Of a DNA stretch of 64,000 bases, positions 26,654 to 35,366 are shown in pieces (position 1 is the stretch's first letter; each line of letters starts with the position of its first letter). The position numbers and the translations under genes are program-made. The DNA is taken from NCBI RefSeq assembly GCF_016031655.1, contig NZ_JACCHQ010000014.1:62001-126000 (forward strand), written 5' to 3'. The notes beneath the pieces are model-generated. The model was not told the origin of the DNA. It ran no database searches and worked only from the letters and a program-made list of their open reading frames with translations. This DNA comes from Bradyrhizobium glycinis. Lineage in GTDB: Bacteria > Pseudomonadota > Alphaproteobacteria > Rhizobiales > Xanthobacteraceae.

Positions 26654-28345
26654 TCATCGGTGCGATTTTGTACCTCCGCACCGTGAGCGCCGCCCGCCGA
26701 AGCCCTTGGCTTTGGGCTGGCCTGATCTCGATCGCTTTTTCGGCGGTGCTGAGCTGGTTGGGGCGGCATGGGTGGTTTTTGCCAGCGTTGCCTTGATGGC
26801 GGCGAACAGTGCCCCCTTATTCCCGTAAAGCGTGCCCCGATGTCGACGAAGAGAACCGGATGAGAGCCAGACGTAGCGTCCTGCCTTCAACGTGGCAGGC
26901 AACAGCACGTAGTCCGCGATCTGCCGGTTCGCCGCATCCAATCTCATCACAGCGAGCAGGCCAGTTGAGATCTGCCTTCGGTAAGCCTTCCATTGCGCTG
27001 CGTGGTCCTCTCCGCGATGCGCCAATCGCCGCGCAACGAGAAACGAGACCAAGCGCTCGCCTCCGACATGGAGGGCTATGCCGTCGAGAACGAGGTCAAG
27101 CTGCAGGCCTGGGTCAGTGCGCAGCACCTCCGCGAGTTCGGTAGCATGCTTGGTCTGTTCTGAGGCCCAAAGCTCCCTGGTCTCGATCCAGTCGCAATCG
27201 CGCGGCGACACGTAGCCGATCAACGCATAAGCCTTCCGCAGCGAGCCGAAGTGCTTCACGTAGGAGGAGACGTGATTGAGGCCCAGGGTTTCGTTGATGA
27301 TGCGGGAATTGAGCTTGCCACGGCGGCGCAGCGTGAGACGAAGGCGCAGCAGCATCTCATCTTCGGGAATCTCCACACGCCGTTCGGCCAGCAGTTTTTG
27401 GGCTCGAGCGAAGATGCTGGGGTCCACGATAGGCTCGATCGCCGCTGCGCCCCGGACCCAGGCGTGATCCGGATTCTTGACCAACTTCTGCCCCAAGCGT
27501 CGCGAGGTGCGATTGTAGATGGTCTTGCCGATGTAGTTCTCGTTCGCGAGGATGGTCGGGATCATGCCGTCGGTCCACGGCCGACCGTTGTGATTGGCGA
27601 TGCCGGCGTCGTTCAGTTGGCGCCTGATGTCGCTGTAAGACGTTCGGCCGTTGACGAACTGATCGAAAATGATCCGGATCACTGCTGTCTCCTCGGCAGA
27701 GCCGGGCTGCAGTCGAACGCGATCCGATTGCAGAGCCTTGAACTGGCCCTTTTCGAGGAAGCCTTTGGGATGCTCGCTCTCGTCTACCATCAGGCGCCGG
27801 AGGCCGTAACCAACGGGGGCACCGACGCGGTACCCCAGGCTCGCAACTCGGCAGTGTCCAGCGTGCACCTTGACCGAGAGCTCTCGGCTCCACTCTGCGG
27901 CCATGCCGCGCTTCAGACTTTTCGCGATCCCGGAGACGAATGTGCCGTCGTTCTTGAAGAGCTCCGCGCAGTATTCGACTTGGACACCGCTCCGCTTGCA
28001 CAGGAATTCGTAGTACGCGCTCTCGTCGACGTCCTGGAAGCGGCCCCATCGACTGACGTCGTAGACGAGGATGTGATCGAAGTCGGCCTGTCCCGACTGT
28101 ACGTCCTCGATGAGTTCGATTAGACCGGGCCGCCCCTTGATCCGGAGGCCGCTGCGGCCCTCGTCGGCATAGGTGCGAACGATCGTGAGAGCGTTCGCCT
28201 CGGCATAGGCGGCGATGGCGGCCATCTGGTTCTTGATCGAGTAGCGCTGGAGCTCCCTCGACATTCGAACGTATTGCGCCGCCCGCCGCGCTCGGGTCCG
28301 CCTCGCCAGGCCTGTTCCTTGGGGAACGACGAGCCAGTTACCCAT
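26654..28345 (-). CDS. Large serine site-specific recombinase (copy 2)
   Basis: A 563-residue large serine recombinase related over its whole length to the one at 2175-3779. The nucleophile is Ser29 in YVRMSREL, followed by YDVSRWGRF and SRELSVKV, then the recombinase domain (EETAVIRIIFDQF, NENYIGKTIYNR). The C-terminus is extended by a basic, Pro/Ser/Lys-rich tail. AGGAGG 6 nt upstream of the ATG supports the start. It lies just beyond the relaxase side of the conjugation module, in the same direction as the transfer genes, so it may be the module's integrase. No attachment site was identified. Confidence 0.9.
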   Translation of the reverse strand: MGNWLVVPQGTGLARRTRARRAAQYVRMSRELQRYSIKNQMAAIAAYAEANALTIVRTYADEGRSGLRIKGRPGLIELIEDVQSGQADFDHILVYDVSRWGRFQDVDESAYYEFLCKRSGVQVEYCAELFKNDGTFVSGIAKSLKRGMAAEWSRELSVKVHAGHCRVASLGYRVGAPVGYGLRRLMVDESEHPKGFLEKGQFKALQSDRVRLQPGSAEETAVIRIIFDQFVNGRTSYSDIRRQLNDAGIANHNGRPWTDGMIPTILANENYIGKTIYNRTSRRLGQKLVKNPDHAWVRGAAAIEPIVDPSIFARAQKLLAERRVEIPEDEMLLRLRLTLRRRGKLNSRIINETLGLNHVSSYVKHFGSLRKAYALIGYVSPRDCDWIETRELWASEQTKHATELAEVLRTDPGLQLDLVLDGIALHVGGERLVSFLVARRLAHRGEDHAAQWKAYRRQISTGLLAVMRLDAANRQIADYVLLPATLKAGRYVWLSSGSLRRHRGTLYGNKGALFAAIKATLAKTTHAAPTSSAPPKKRSRSGQPKAKGFGGRRSRCGGTKSHR

Positions 28346-28666
28346 GCACCCCTCCTGCTACTTCAGAGGTACCCGCGCGCGGACCGGCTGCCCGCCCGAA
28401 CCATGCTCTCCTCCTCGGGGATGCTGGCGGCAGTACGGGCCCGTCCGGCGCGATCATGGGAGGCGATATCTCGAAACGAGGTCGTCCGGTACACTTCTGC
28501 CGACGTGGTGCTATTGGGAGCCGCTACTCCGGCGTGATGACGCACGCCCGCGCCTGCAGCGCGACGCGCGGCCCCGCGGACCGGCCGTATTCGCAGCTCA
28601 GCTCGCGTTATGTCGCACTTGTCTTGGCTCCTGCCTGCTTGCCCCCATGGGTGACCGAATGATGGC
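28346..28666. other. 321-bp intergenic stretch with no gene seen
   Basis: This separates the 5' end of the second recombinase from the 3' end of the GMC gene. It should contain the recombinase promoter, but no clear -35/-10 pair, terminator or attachment-like repeat is visible by eye. Confidence 0.4.
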
Positions 28667-31378
28667 TCAAGCCGTGAGGGGCGCGTTTGAACGGATGCGC
28701 ACATTAGCGAAGGCTACACTGCCGGTGTGTACCTGAAGGCCGATGAAGCCGGAATCCGGATCCTCGCTCCTCATGCGCCCGCGGAAGCGCTCGTTGGGAT
28801 CGGCAGGGTCAGCCGTGAACTTGGTCGATGGCTGACCGTTGAGCACAACCTCGTACGTTCGACCAGTCACAGTGATGTCGAAGCTGTGCCAAGTGCCGGC
28901 CGCGAGCCTCTGGCCGTTCGTATAGTTCTGCTGCCCTGGCGAGGTACCGATCGTCTTGACCTTGTATATCGCACCCGTGCGGTTGAAGAGAAATCCATCG
29001 AGTTCTCCCCTGCGCGTGTCGCCCCGCGCTTCCTCATCGATCTGAACCTCATAGCCGGTGTCGACCGCCACGGTGGCGAGGTTGCCGGGAACGTCGGGCC
29101 CTGGCGTCCCTGGCAACTCGGGCAACTTTGGATTCCGGAAGCGCAGAAAGACCCCCGAATTGTCGTTGCTGTTGCCCCGCGGATGCGGAAGACAGAAGTC
29201 GAGCCGGAGGGTGAAATCGTCGAACTGCTCGGCCGCATAGTAAAGCAGCCCGATGCCGTTCGAGTCGGGCTGCGCGACGAGGGTGCGCCGGACAAGGGCG
29301 AAATTCCCGCCTCCTACTCGATTCCATTTGGCGAACAGATCGGCGGATCTTTCCGTACCATCGAACAAATATCGGAAACCGGTCTCGGCGACCGCCGCCG
29401 GCGGCGGCGGCAGCAAGTGGTCGCCGAGACGCCTGGCGAGCGCGATCCCGGTCAGCATCGGGTTCGGTGAACCGATCGTCGGAAACAGCGCAGGCCCCAC
29501 CACATAGGCGTTCTTGACGCTGTGAAAGCGGCAATTCGCGTCGGTGACGGACGCAGTCGGGTCGTCCCCCATGCGCAATGTGCCCGCTTCGTGGTGGGTC
29601 GAGCCGAGCGGATCGCGTCGGCCGTTCGGGTGCTGATCGCGCCGCGTGTGAGGAATGACGGCCGCAGCGCTCGTCGCATCGGCGCCGAGCTGCACTTCCG
29701 CGCCCGTGACGGGATGCAGGAAGTCGACCTTGTGACCGTTTGCAAGCACCACCGCGAGTTCGTCGGAAGCCTTGTCCATGGCCTCCCAGAGTTGCTCGTC
29801 CTTCGGGTTCGGTTGCAGGTTCACGAAGGCCTTGCGTTCGCCGTAGTCAACTTGACCGGGGTCGAGATCAAGCGTGACGTTGCTCGCGGCGTTGTTCGGT
29901 TGCATCTCGCCGATACCGCGGATCGTCACGATGACATGCGAATCCGTGGCATTCAGATGTTGCTGGAGCGTATCGATGTCAGGGACCTTCTGAAAGAGCT
30001 CCGCCTCCGAATTGGATCCCGCATTGCCGAGACCCGACGCGGTGATCTGGAAATGGAAGTGGCCGAAAGAGCCGTCTGGGTTGTTGTCCGCCCCCAGGAA
30101 CTGATGTCGGCCCTTTAGCAGCAGCGCAGAGGTTTGCAGCGCTTTAACGCTGGCAGAAACAGCGCTGAATGCCTCGCGTGGCACACGCAACGTGAGGTTG
30201 GAACGTAAGTGAGCCATGAGGTTGGTGCCGATCCGACCGTCGGCTCCGAAGGACAAGAGAGCAAGCCGCGTGCTCTCGATGGTGCCGAGGGCCACGATCA
30301 CCTTCGCATCGGGCGAGAGCGGAATCCGTCCGCGTTCGGTGACTACGCCATCGACACGCAGTCCGTCCGGATCGTTGGTCACGCTCAATCGCGACACGTG
30401 GCAACGCGGCACGATCATCAAGCGCTTGCGCACGTCGTCACCGGGCGCTTCGCTGAAGGCCCCCCTTGCCGCCTTGATTAGCAGCGGCACCGCGCTGAAT
30501 TTGTTGAGCGGGAAGAAGCCCGCGTGTTCGGGCCGCGCCTGGACGGCGAGCGGTGCTTCCAGTTTCAGCTTATTGCGCATCTCGGCCTCGATCTGCTGGC
30601 TCTGGGCCGGATCCGAGGGCGGATTAGGCGGCGTGAGTCCCAGAAGAGCGGCGAGATCATCGAGTGTGGGCGGCGTATCGAGGATTTCTACCGGAGGGGC
30701 CTCCGGCAGTGCGGCAAGGTCGACCGCGCCGGAAATCCGATTGGCTTTGATCGCGCTGTAGAGTTGCTCGCGCATTCCGTGGTGCAACTCTCCGAAGATG
30801 TAGTCGTTCGTCGCCGTGACGCCGATCTGCTGTCCGGATTGGCGGAAGTAGCCGTTGTCGCCGTTGGGCAGCTTCTTCGCGTTGAGGTCGTCCAGCACGG
30901 CCTGCGGCCAATCGGTGCGGGTCTCCGTATCGAGCAGCCGCGGAGACCACCCGCCCCACCAGATCGAGCGGCCGCCAACGCAGTAGGCCAATCCGGATGC
31001 TGCATAGCCGAGTACAGGGGCGGCGTTCCACGACATTCCCCAAACCTCCCGACCGAGATTGATCGACGGGAGGTTCTGCATGTGTTCGGCAAGCAGAACC
31101 GGTCCAGCTTCGAGGACAAGGATTCGTTCGGACCGGCCGGTACTACGGAACCACAGATGCTCGGCGATTGCAGAGCCGAACGTGCCCCCGCCGATCACGA
31201 CGAAATCGAACGGCCTCATTTCGCCGCGGCCCGGCAAGGGATTGCCTTTGATGTCCCGGGCGTTGGCGCGGTAGGCCGGATCAGAATTGGCGAGCGCTTC
31301 GTCGAAGGTGTTGCAGACGTAGCGCCCCAGCACGTCGAGAGCGAAGTCGGTTGGTTGCGAGGACGAGCCGATATTCAT
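28667..31378 (-). CDS. GMC oxidoreductase fused to a DUF1080 (3-keto-glycoside hydrolase type) domain
   Basis: A 903-residue two-domain protein. Residues of about 50-660 form a GMC flavoprotein: FAD-binding VVIGGGTFGSAIAEHL, the GGRSIWWGGW segment, and the C-terminal catalytic region with HHEAGTLRMG and SPNPMLTGIALARRL. From about 668 to the end is a DUF1080 (concanavalin-like) domain: YLFDGTERSADLFAKWN, NDNSGVFLRFRNP, TGYEVQIDEEARG and AGTWHSFDITVTG. GMC enzymes include glycoside 3-dehydrogenases, and DUF1080 proteins include 3-keto-disaccharide hydrolases, so one chain could oxidise then cleave a glycoside; that is inference. ATG at 31378 with GGAG 6 nt upstream is chosen over a TTG at 31390. 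No signal peptide is seen. Confidence 0.85.
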   Translation of the reverse strand: MNIGSSSQPTDFALDVLGRYVCNTFDEALANSDPAYRANARDIKGNPLPGRGEMRPFDFVVIGGGTFGSAIAEHLWFRSTGRSERILVLEAGPVLLAEHMQNLPSINLGREVWGMSWNAAPVLGYAASGLAYCVGGRSIWWGGWSPRLLDTETRTDWPQAVLDDLNAKKLPNGDNGYFRQSGQQIGVTATNDYIFGELHHGMREQLYSAIKANRISGAVDLAALPEAPPVEILDTPPTLDDLAALLGLTPPNPPSDPAQSQQIEAEMRNKLKLEAPLAVQARPEHAGFFPLNKFSAVPLLIKAARGAFSEAPGDDVRKRLMIVPRCHVSRLSVTNDPDGLRVDGVVTERGRIPLSPDAKVIVALGTIESTRLALLSFGADGRIGTNLMAHLRSNLTLRVPREAFSAVSASVKALQTSALLLKGRHQFLGADNNPDGSFGHFHFQITASGLGNAGSNSEAELFQKVPDIDTLQQHLNATDSHVIVTIRGIGEMQPNNAASNVTLDLDPGQVDYGERKAFVNLQPNPKDEQLWEAMDKASDELAVVLANGHKVDFLHPVTGAEVQLGADATSAAAVIPHTRRDQHPNGRRDPLGSTHHEAGTLRMGDDPTASVTDANCRFHSVKNAYVVGPALFPTIGSPNPMLTGIALARRLGDHLLPPPPAAVAETGFRYLFDGTERSADLFAKWNRVGGGNFALVRRTLVAQPDSNGIGLLYYAAEQFDDFTLRLDFCLPHPRGNSNDNSGVFLRFRNPKLPELPGTPGPDVPGNLATVAVDTGYEVQIDEEARGDTRRGELDGFLFNRTGAIYKVKTIGTSPGQQNYTNGQRLAAGTWHSFDITVTGRTYEVVLNGQPSTKFTADPADPNERFRGRMRSEDPDSGFIGLQVHTGSVAFANVRIRSNAPLTA

Positions 31379-31465
31379 CGTGGACTCCAATCCCGGGCTT
31401 CGCGCTCACATGGGACGGACGGCGCTGGCCCTCACCTCTTATAAATGTACAGCGACGTTCGTGAC

Positions 31466-31479
31466 GTGAATTACTTCAC
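31466..31479. promoter_or_regulatory. Short palindrome upstream of the GMC gene
   Basis: GTGAA-TTAC-TTCAC is a perfect 5-bp inverted repeat about 90 bp upstream of the GMC start. It could be an operator half-site pair. The match is short and could be chance. Confidence 0.25.
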
Positions 31480-31551
31480 AATGATTATCAAAGGTTGTTT
31501 CGGGCAAGAAAGGGGCACCTGAGGGCACCGGAGAGATGGATCGCCTTCCCG

Positions 31552-31970
31552 TCGTTCTCCCGTGGCGGACACGACGGTCGAGGACATCCACAACGTGACC
31601 TCGATCACCTATCCGGTGGTCTGCCCGCGCACCAATGACGGGTGAATGCCTCAAGTCGATTCTGGAAGATCGTAGCCGACAACCTGATCCATGCCGATCC
31701 TTACTATCAGCAGGGCGGCGACATGATCCGCTGCGGCGGTGTCGGTCACGCGATTGGCCCTGGCAAGCCGATCGGACAGCGGATCGCGGACATGACACTC
31801 CTAAAGACCGGCAAGTCCATCGACGCGACTAAATAATACACCGTCGCCAGTTGGGCATGCGCGGCTGACTTGGTCGAAGGACCGCCGATCTGGGATCTCG
31901 TCGAGAGCTACATCGCTCGCAAGAAGGTTGTTGCGGCGGCGCGCTTCGTCGACAATGCGCATCCGCAATG
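31552..31970 (+). pseudogene. soxB (thiosulfohydrolase) C-terminal remnant
   Basis: Pieces of SoxB, the dimanganese thiosulfohydrolase of periplasmic thiosulfate oxidation, follow each other in shifting frames: TTVEDIHNVTSITYPVV, then MTGECLKSILED, then VADNLIHADPYYQQGGDMIR with GQRIADMTLLKTGKSID, a stop, and PPIWDLVESYIARKKVV. The order and spacing match the SoxB C-terminal domain, but there are several frameshifts and stops and no N-terminal metal-binding half. No other sox genes are present. Confidence 0.7.
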
Positions 31971-32076
31971 ATTCGGCTTCGGCCCAGGGTCGCGCTCAAT
32001 AGTCGGGGATATCTCCCCTTGGCCGCGTGGGCTGTACGCAACGCACCAGGTCAGCGTTGGTGCGCTTCCTGCTCTT

Positions 32077-32496
32077 CTAGCAATCCGACGCTCGTTTTTC
32101 AGACGGTGCGGCCTCGGCTCCTCCGGCCGTCGCCTTTTTTGACTGTTCGGTGGGCGCAGGACGGGTCTGCTCGACCGTACCCGCTGTCTTATCCGGCTGC
32201 TGTGCGGATGGCGCAGGCTTGGTCGCCGTTGATTGCTCGGCAGCAGTGGGCTGGCTCTGCATCTGGCGCTGCGCGTCTTCCGAAGAAGTTGCGGTATGCT
32301 CTGAGGCTTTGCTCATCGACGATGTCGGCGGATGCTGCGTGGAATCAGTTGCTGTGGAGCCAGTTGTTTGCCCGCTATAACCTGGGACATTCCCTGACCC
32401 TGCATCGCGACTCGCCGTGTCACATGGACCGGCATGCACGGATGAGATGCTGACAGCGAACGCTGCTGCCAGGACCAAAAATCTGTAAGTAGTCAT
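32077..32496 (-). CDS. Secreted low-complexity hypothetical protein
   Basis: A 139-residue protein with a clear signal peptide (FLVLAAAFAVSISSVHA) and a mature part rich in Ser, Thr, Gln, Ala and Pro. The mature part includes GNVPGYSGQTTGST and QHPPTSSMSKAS, a pattern I associate with small exported proteins of Bradyrhizobium of unknown role. AGGGAGAAGG precedes the ATG. A weak EcfG-like promoter match lies 33-58 bp upstream. No domain suggests a function. Confidence 0.65.
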   Translation of the reverse strand: MTTYRFLVLAAAFAVSISSVHAGPCDTASRDAGSGNVPGYSGQTTGSTATDSTQHPPTSSMSKASEHTATSSEDAQRQMQSQPTAAEQSTATKPAPSAQQPDKTAGTVEQTRPAPTEQSKKATAGGAEAAPSEKRASDC

Positions 32497-32528
32497 GGCC
32501 CTTCTCCCTAGTTGGATGTTGGACGTTC

Positions 32529-32554
32529 AACAAAAGCATCGAGCCATCAGTTCC
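32529..32554 (-). promoter_or_regulatory. Weak EcfG-like promoter candidate
   Basis: On the minus strand GGAAC is followed after 17 nt by TGTT, upstream of the secreted protein at 32077-32496. The EcfG consensus is GGAAC-N16/17-CGTT, so the -10 has one mismatch. Confidence 0.3.
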
Positions 32555-32649
32555 TGGATCCTGGAGGAAGGTTTGAGACGGGCGCCATCGTCAGCTACAT
32601 CGATGCAACATTCGACGGAGTAAAGTTAACGCCCAAAGATCCCCGCGCG

Positions 32650-32980
32650 CGTGCGCGCATATATATCCCGTAACCCATGAGCGATTGGTCTTCCCGGAAC
32701 TTGGCATCCCATCCAACGAGAAAGTGGTAGCTCACGCTTTGCCGAAAGTCGAAACAGTGCTCGCGATTCTTGAGCGCGAATTCGTCGATGGCCGGCATTA
32801 TCTGATCGGCTCCGAGCTATCGATCGCCGACTTCTTCCTTTTACCGAGCACGTTTTGCGTTTAGCCTCACGGGGGAAGGCAGGCGCCTGTACCCGAAGTA
32901 TCCCGCCTTCCGCCGATGGCGAGAGCGCATGGAGAGCTACCCACGACACAGAAGCTTCGCGCAATCCTCCCGCCACGTGA
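32650..32980 (+). pseudogene. Glutathione S-transferase C-terminal remnant
   Basis: One frame reads ELGIPSNEKVVAHALPKVET, then LEREFVDGRHYLIGSELSIADFF, the helical C-terminal domain of a GST with the conserved 'SIAD' turn. It ends in a stop at 32864, but a shifted frame continues with SLTGEGRRLYPKYPAFRRW and RERMESYP, the expected GST ending. The N-terminal domain is absent here. This is a frameshifted, truncated gene. Confidence 0.65.
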
Positions 32981-33066
32981 ACCAATTCAACACGCGCGAG
33001 AATGGGCGAAGTCACACCGCCCGAAGTCCGACGACTATCTCCGGCAGAGCTGGACGGGACACAGAG

Positions 33067-33744
33067 CTATCTGACCTCACCATATGCCAGATCATCGAAG
33101 AGGGTCACGCTATCCGCCTTGGTCCACAAGCCAATCATGCCGGCGTCCGCAATCGTGGTGTCTTCCACCTCGAATAGCGGCTTTCCATCGTAAGTCACCT
33201 TGAACCGATTTCCTGTGAAGTCGCAACGCAGCGCGTGCCATTGCCCGGACGCCACCGGCGTCTTGACGCCATAGCCGCCCTTTCGTCCGACAATCTCCAG
33301 CGAGGTTCGAACGCCTTTGATAGTCTTGTAGAGCACCACGTTGTCCTCCAGCGCGTTCGCCCGCACGACATAGTAATTCTCCGCATCCTTTGCGCGCCAG
33401 ATAATTCCCGCGGCGCGATCTTCTGAGCCGGCGACGGCCCTAAATTTGACCTCCACAAAGCCGTCGCCGATCCTGGTATCGCTCTTGATGGCCACGGGGA
33501 AGGTCGCCCGCCCGGATTGCTTGAGCACGTTCGGCTTGCTCGGCGCGGCGGCGTCGGTCTCAATGGTCCATTTCGGTTGTCCTTGGCCGGTCTTCGTCAA
33601 AGTCCATCCTTCCGGCGGCTTTCCGGCAGGACTGTCGTCAAACTTCAGAGTTTCTGCCACCGCGCTCCCTCCAATCGACAAAACTAGCATGAGCGTCAAA
33701 GCAAGCCTCGCCCGCGCGGGCGACGATTTGACTTCGAAAGGCAT
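33067..33744 (-). CDS. Secreted DUF1080-like / LamG-fold protein
   Basis: A protein of about 225 residues with a signal peptide (RLALTLMLVLSIGGSAVA) and a single concanavalin-like domain: GDGFVEVKFRAVAG, GIIWRAKDAENYYVVRAN and AGMIGLWTKADSVTLFDDL. The fold type resembles the C-terminal domain of the GMC fusion at 28667-31378. It probably acts in the periplasm, perhaps on or binding carbohydrate, but no catalytic residues can be named. An ATG and an adjacent GTG share a GGGAGG site upstream. It is the last gene of a minus-strand set after DUF1259 and PepSY proteins. Confidence 0.7.
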   Translation of the reverse strand: MPFEVKSSPARARLALTLMLVLSIGGSAVAETLKFDDSPAGKPPEGWTLTKTGQGQPKWTIETDAAAPSKPNVLKQSGRATFPVAIKSDTRIGDGFVEVKFRAVAGSEDRAAGIIWRAKDAENYYVVRANALEDNVVLYKTIKGVRTSLEIVGRKGGYGVKTPVASGQWHALRCDFTGNRFKVTYDGKPLFEVEDTTIADAGMIGLWTKADSVTLFDDLAYGEVR

Positions 33745-33769
33745 CACACGCTTCCTCCCTCGATCCTTC

Positions 33770-34678
33770 TCAACTCTTTGTACTGGCAGTCTTGTCCAAA
33801 GCCGCGCGTAAGCCTTCGGCCAGCTTGACGGCGTCGTCGTTCGCCCAGAAGTGCATGAAGAACAGCCTGGGCTGCTCGTCGAGCATGTGGCTGTGCAGCG
33901 CGGTCACCTCGATGCCGTGTGTCCGCAGCGCCAGGATGACCGGGTTGACCTCGTCGGCCGTCAGCACGAAATCACCTGTAATGGCGGCCTTCCCGCCTCC
34001 CGTCGGCTGGATGTTGATAGCGATCGCGACGCCCATCGGGCCGACAGGCGTCAGGGGCGTGCCGTCCTGCGTGATCGGGTCTCGCCGCTTGACGTTGAAC
34101 TAATAGACGCCGCCGTTCGCCTGGCCTTTCACGCCGATGATCTGGTCGAGCTTCGCCGTGTCAAGATCGACGGGTGTCGGCGGACTCGCCTGCGCCGCGA
34201 CCGTCAGCGGTGTCTTGCTCTGGGCCAACGCATCGTGGATCGCCGACGCAAGCTTGACCGGGTCCCCATGGCCGGCGATGTGCATGTAGAAGGTCGCCGG
34301 GCTCGCCCGCAGCAGATGATTGTGCACGGCCGTGATCTCGAGACCGTTCGCGATCATCTTCGCCATCACGGGGTTGATCTCGGTCTCGAGCAGCACCAGG
34401 TCGCCCATGACCATGGCGCCGCCATGCGCAGGCTTGAACGTGACCCAGCCGCCGAGCGCCAGCGCCGGCTTGATCGCCACCCCATCCAAGGTGACGGAGA
34501 GGTCGCTGCGGGGAAAGCCGTAGCGGCGGACGTCGTCCGAAACCGCCGGCTTGCGGCCGAGCGCCTCGTCTACCTTCTGCCATTGGGCGTCCTGAGCATA
34601 CGCGGGGAAGAAGGGCGCGAAGCGGATTGCGAAAAAGCAGACGGCGAGGCCGACCAGAGCCAAGATGGTCCTTTTCAT
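33770..34678 (-). pseudogene. DUF1259 (LppY/LpqO-type) protein interrupted by an in-frame TAG
   Basis: Two DUF1259 repeats in one frame. The N-terminal half (signal peptide LALVGLAVCFFAI, then GFPRSDLSVTLDGVAIKP and EINPVMAKMIANGLEITAVH) runs to GGVY at 34103. A TAG at 34100-34102 then interrupts what in relatives reads 'GGVYQF', and the same frame continues with VAIAINIQPTGGGKAAITGD and EVTALHSHMLDEQPRLFFMH to 33770. The change is consistent with CAG to TAG. Everything else looks intact, so the lesion is recent, a sequencing error, or read through. The start at 34678 has GAGGAG 8 nt upstream. Function of the family is unknown. Confidence 0.75.
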
Positions 34679-34695
34679 GGTGTTGCTCCTCGCCC

Positions 34696-34929
34696 TCAAT
34701 TCCGCTCTTTGATCTGGCCACTGCTGTCGACGAGCAGCTTCACGGGCTTGCCGTCCTTCACCGCATTGGCGGTGATGCCTTCCGCCGTCGACTTGACGTC
34801 TTGCACCTGCGAGTAGCCGGCCGCCTGAATCCTGGCGACCAGCTCTTCCTGGGTCAGGGCGTGGGCGGGCGAGAAGCCCACAGCAAGCGCTGCGAAGAGC
34901 GCCAAACGACAGATCGCTGATGTTGGCAT
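34696..34929 (-). CDS. Small secreted PepSY-type protein
   Basis: A 77-residue protein with a signal peptide (ICRLALFAALAVGFSPAHA) and a short PepSY-like mature part (LVARIQAAGYSQVQDVKSTA, then DGKPVKLLVDSSGQI). Relatives are periplasmic and poorly understood, possibly protease inhibitors or metal-response proteins. AGGAG stands 8 nt before the ATG. It is followed 17 bp later by the DUF1259 gene on the same strand and resembles the PepSY protein at 48148-48468. Confidence 0.75.
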   Translation of the reverse strand: MPTSAICRLALFAALAVGFSPAHALTQEELVARIQAAGYSQVQDVKSTAEGITANAVKDGKPVKLLVDSSGQIKERN

Positions 34930-34976
34930 GTCTGATCTCCTGGTTATCCCTGCCCCAGAAGTCCTTGCCTGCGGCC

Positions 34977-35087
34977 TCACTTGATCTTGCTGGTCGGCCA
35001 GTTGTGCGATTCCTTGGTCGCATCGCGGCACCATCGGTAGAACGCACCGTAGAGCAGCAAGCCGGCGTTCACTTGCTCGAGGTCGAT
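34977..35087 (-). pseudogene. ChrB C-terminal end (left side of an inversion)
   Basis: The minus strand reads DLEQVNAGLLLYGAFYRW, then CRDATKESHNWP and a stop, the C-terminus of ChrB, a chromate-sensing regulator. The sequence stops being ChrB-like at about 35085, exactly where the middle part of ChrB begins on the plus strand. Confidence 0.65.
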
Positions 35088-35366
35088 CCCACAGCCGTAT
35101 TCCTGTTCGTCGCACGGTCCGCGGTCGAGGCCGTCGCGGAGCGGTTCGAGGCTACACCATCGACATGGAACGTGTTCTGGAGCCATCGCGGCGAGCTCTG
35201 CACCTTCGATGTCATGGTCAAGGAGTTCGGCCTGTCGTCGCCTGCGTTGCAGTGGCTGGCGACGATGGTCCGCGCCGCCGATGCGGGACGCCTCGATCTG
35301 TCTCCGGAGGCGCCGGGCCTGCTTGCGGCATCGCTTGGGCTGTCGCGCATGCTCGACGACGATGAG
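35085..35366 (+). pseudogene. ChrB middle portion in inverted orientation
   Basis: The plus strand reads VDPTAVFLFVARSAVEAVAE, NVFWSHRGELCTFDVMVKEF and GLLAASLGLSRMLDDD, the centre of the ChrB C-terminal domain. In an intact gene, 'LSRMxxDD' is followed directly by 'LEQLxAGLLLYDAFYRW', which here lies on the opposite strand ending at 35085. Inverting about 280 bp would rejoin the two. The N-terminal part of ChrB is not present. Confidence 0.65.

Noticed and set aside
26575..26796. A 73-codon plus-strand frame with a hydrophobic C-terminus and a GGAG upstream
   Set aside because: More than half of it overlaps the 3' end of the serine recombinase antisense; the hydrophobicity is a by-product of the recombinase's basic tail.
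29389..29410. GCC/GGC-rich run that looks like a tandem trinucleotide repeat
   Set aside because: It encodes a short Pro/Ala-rich linker between the GMC and DUF1080 domains and is explained by coding.
33851..34816. A 321-codon plus-strand open frame across the DUF1259 and PepSY genes
   Set aside because: The minus strand carries recognisable secreted proteins with ribosome-binding sites; this frame is very Arg/Asp-rich and resembles nothing.
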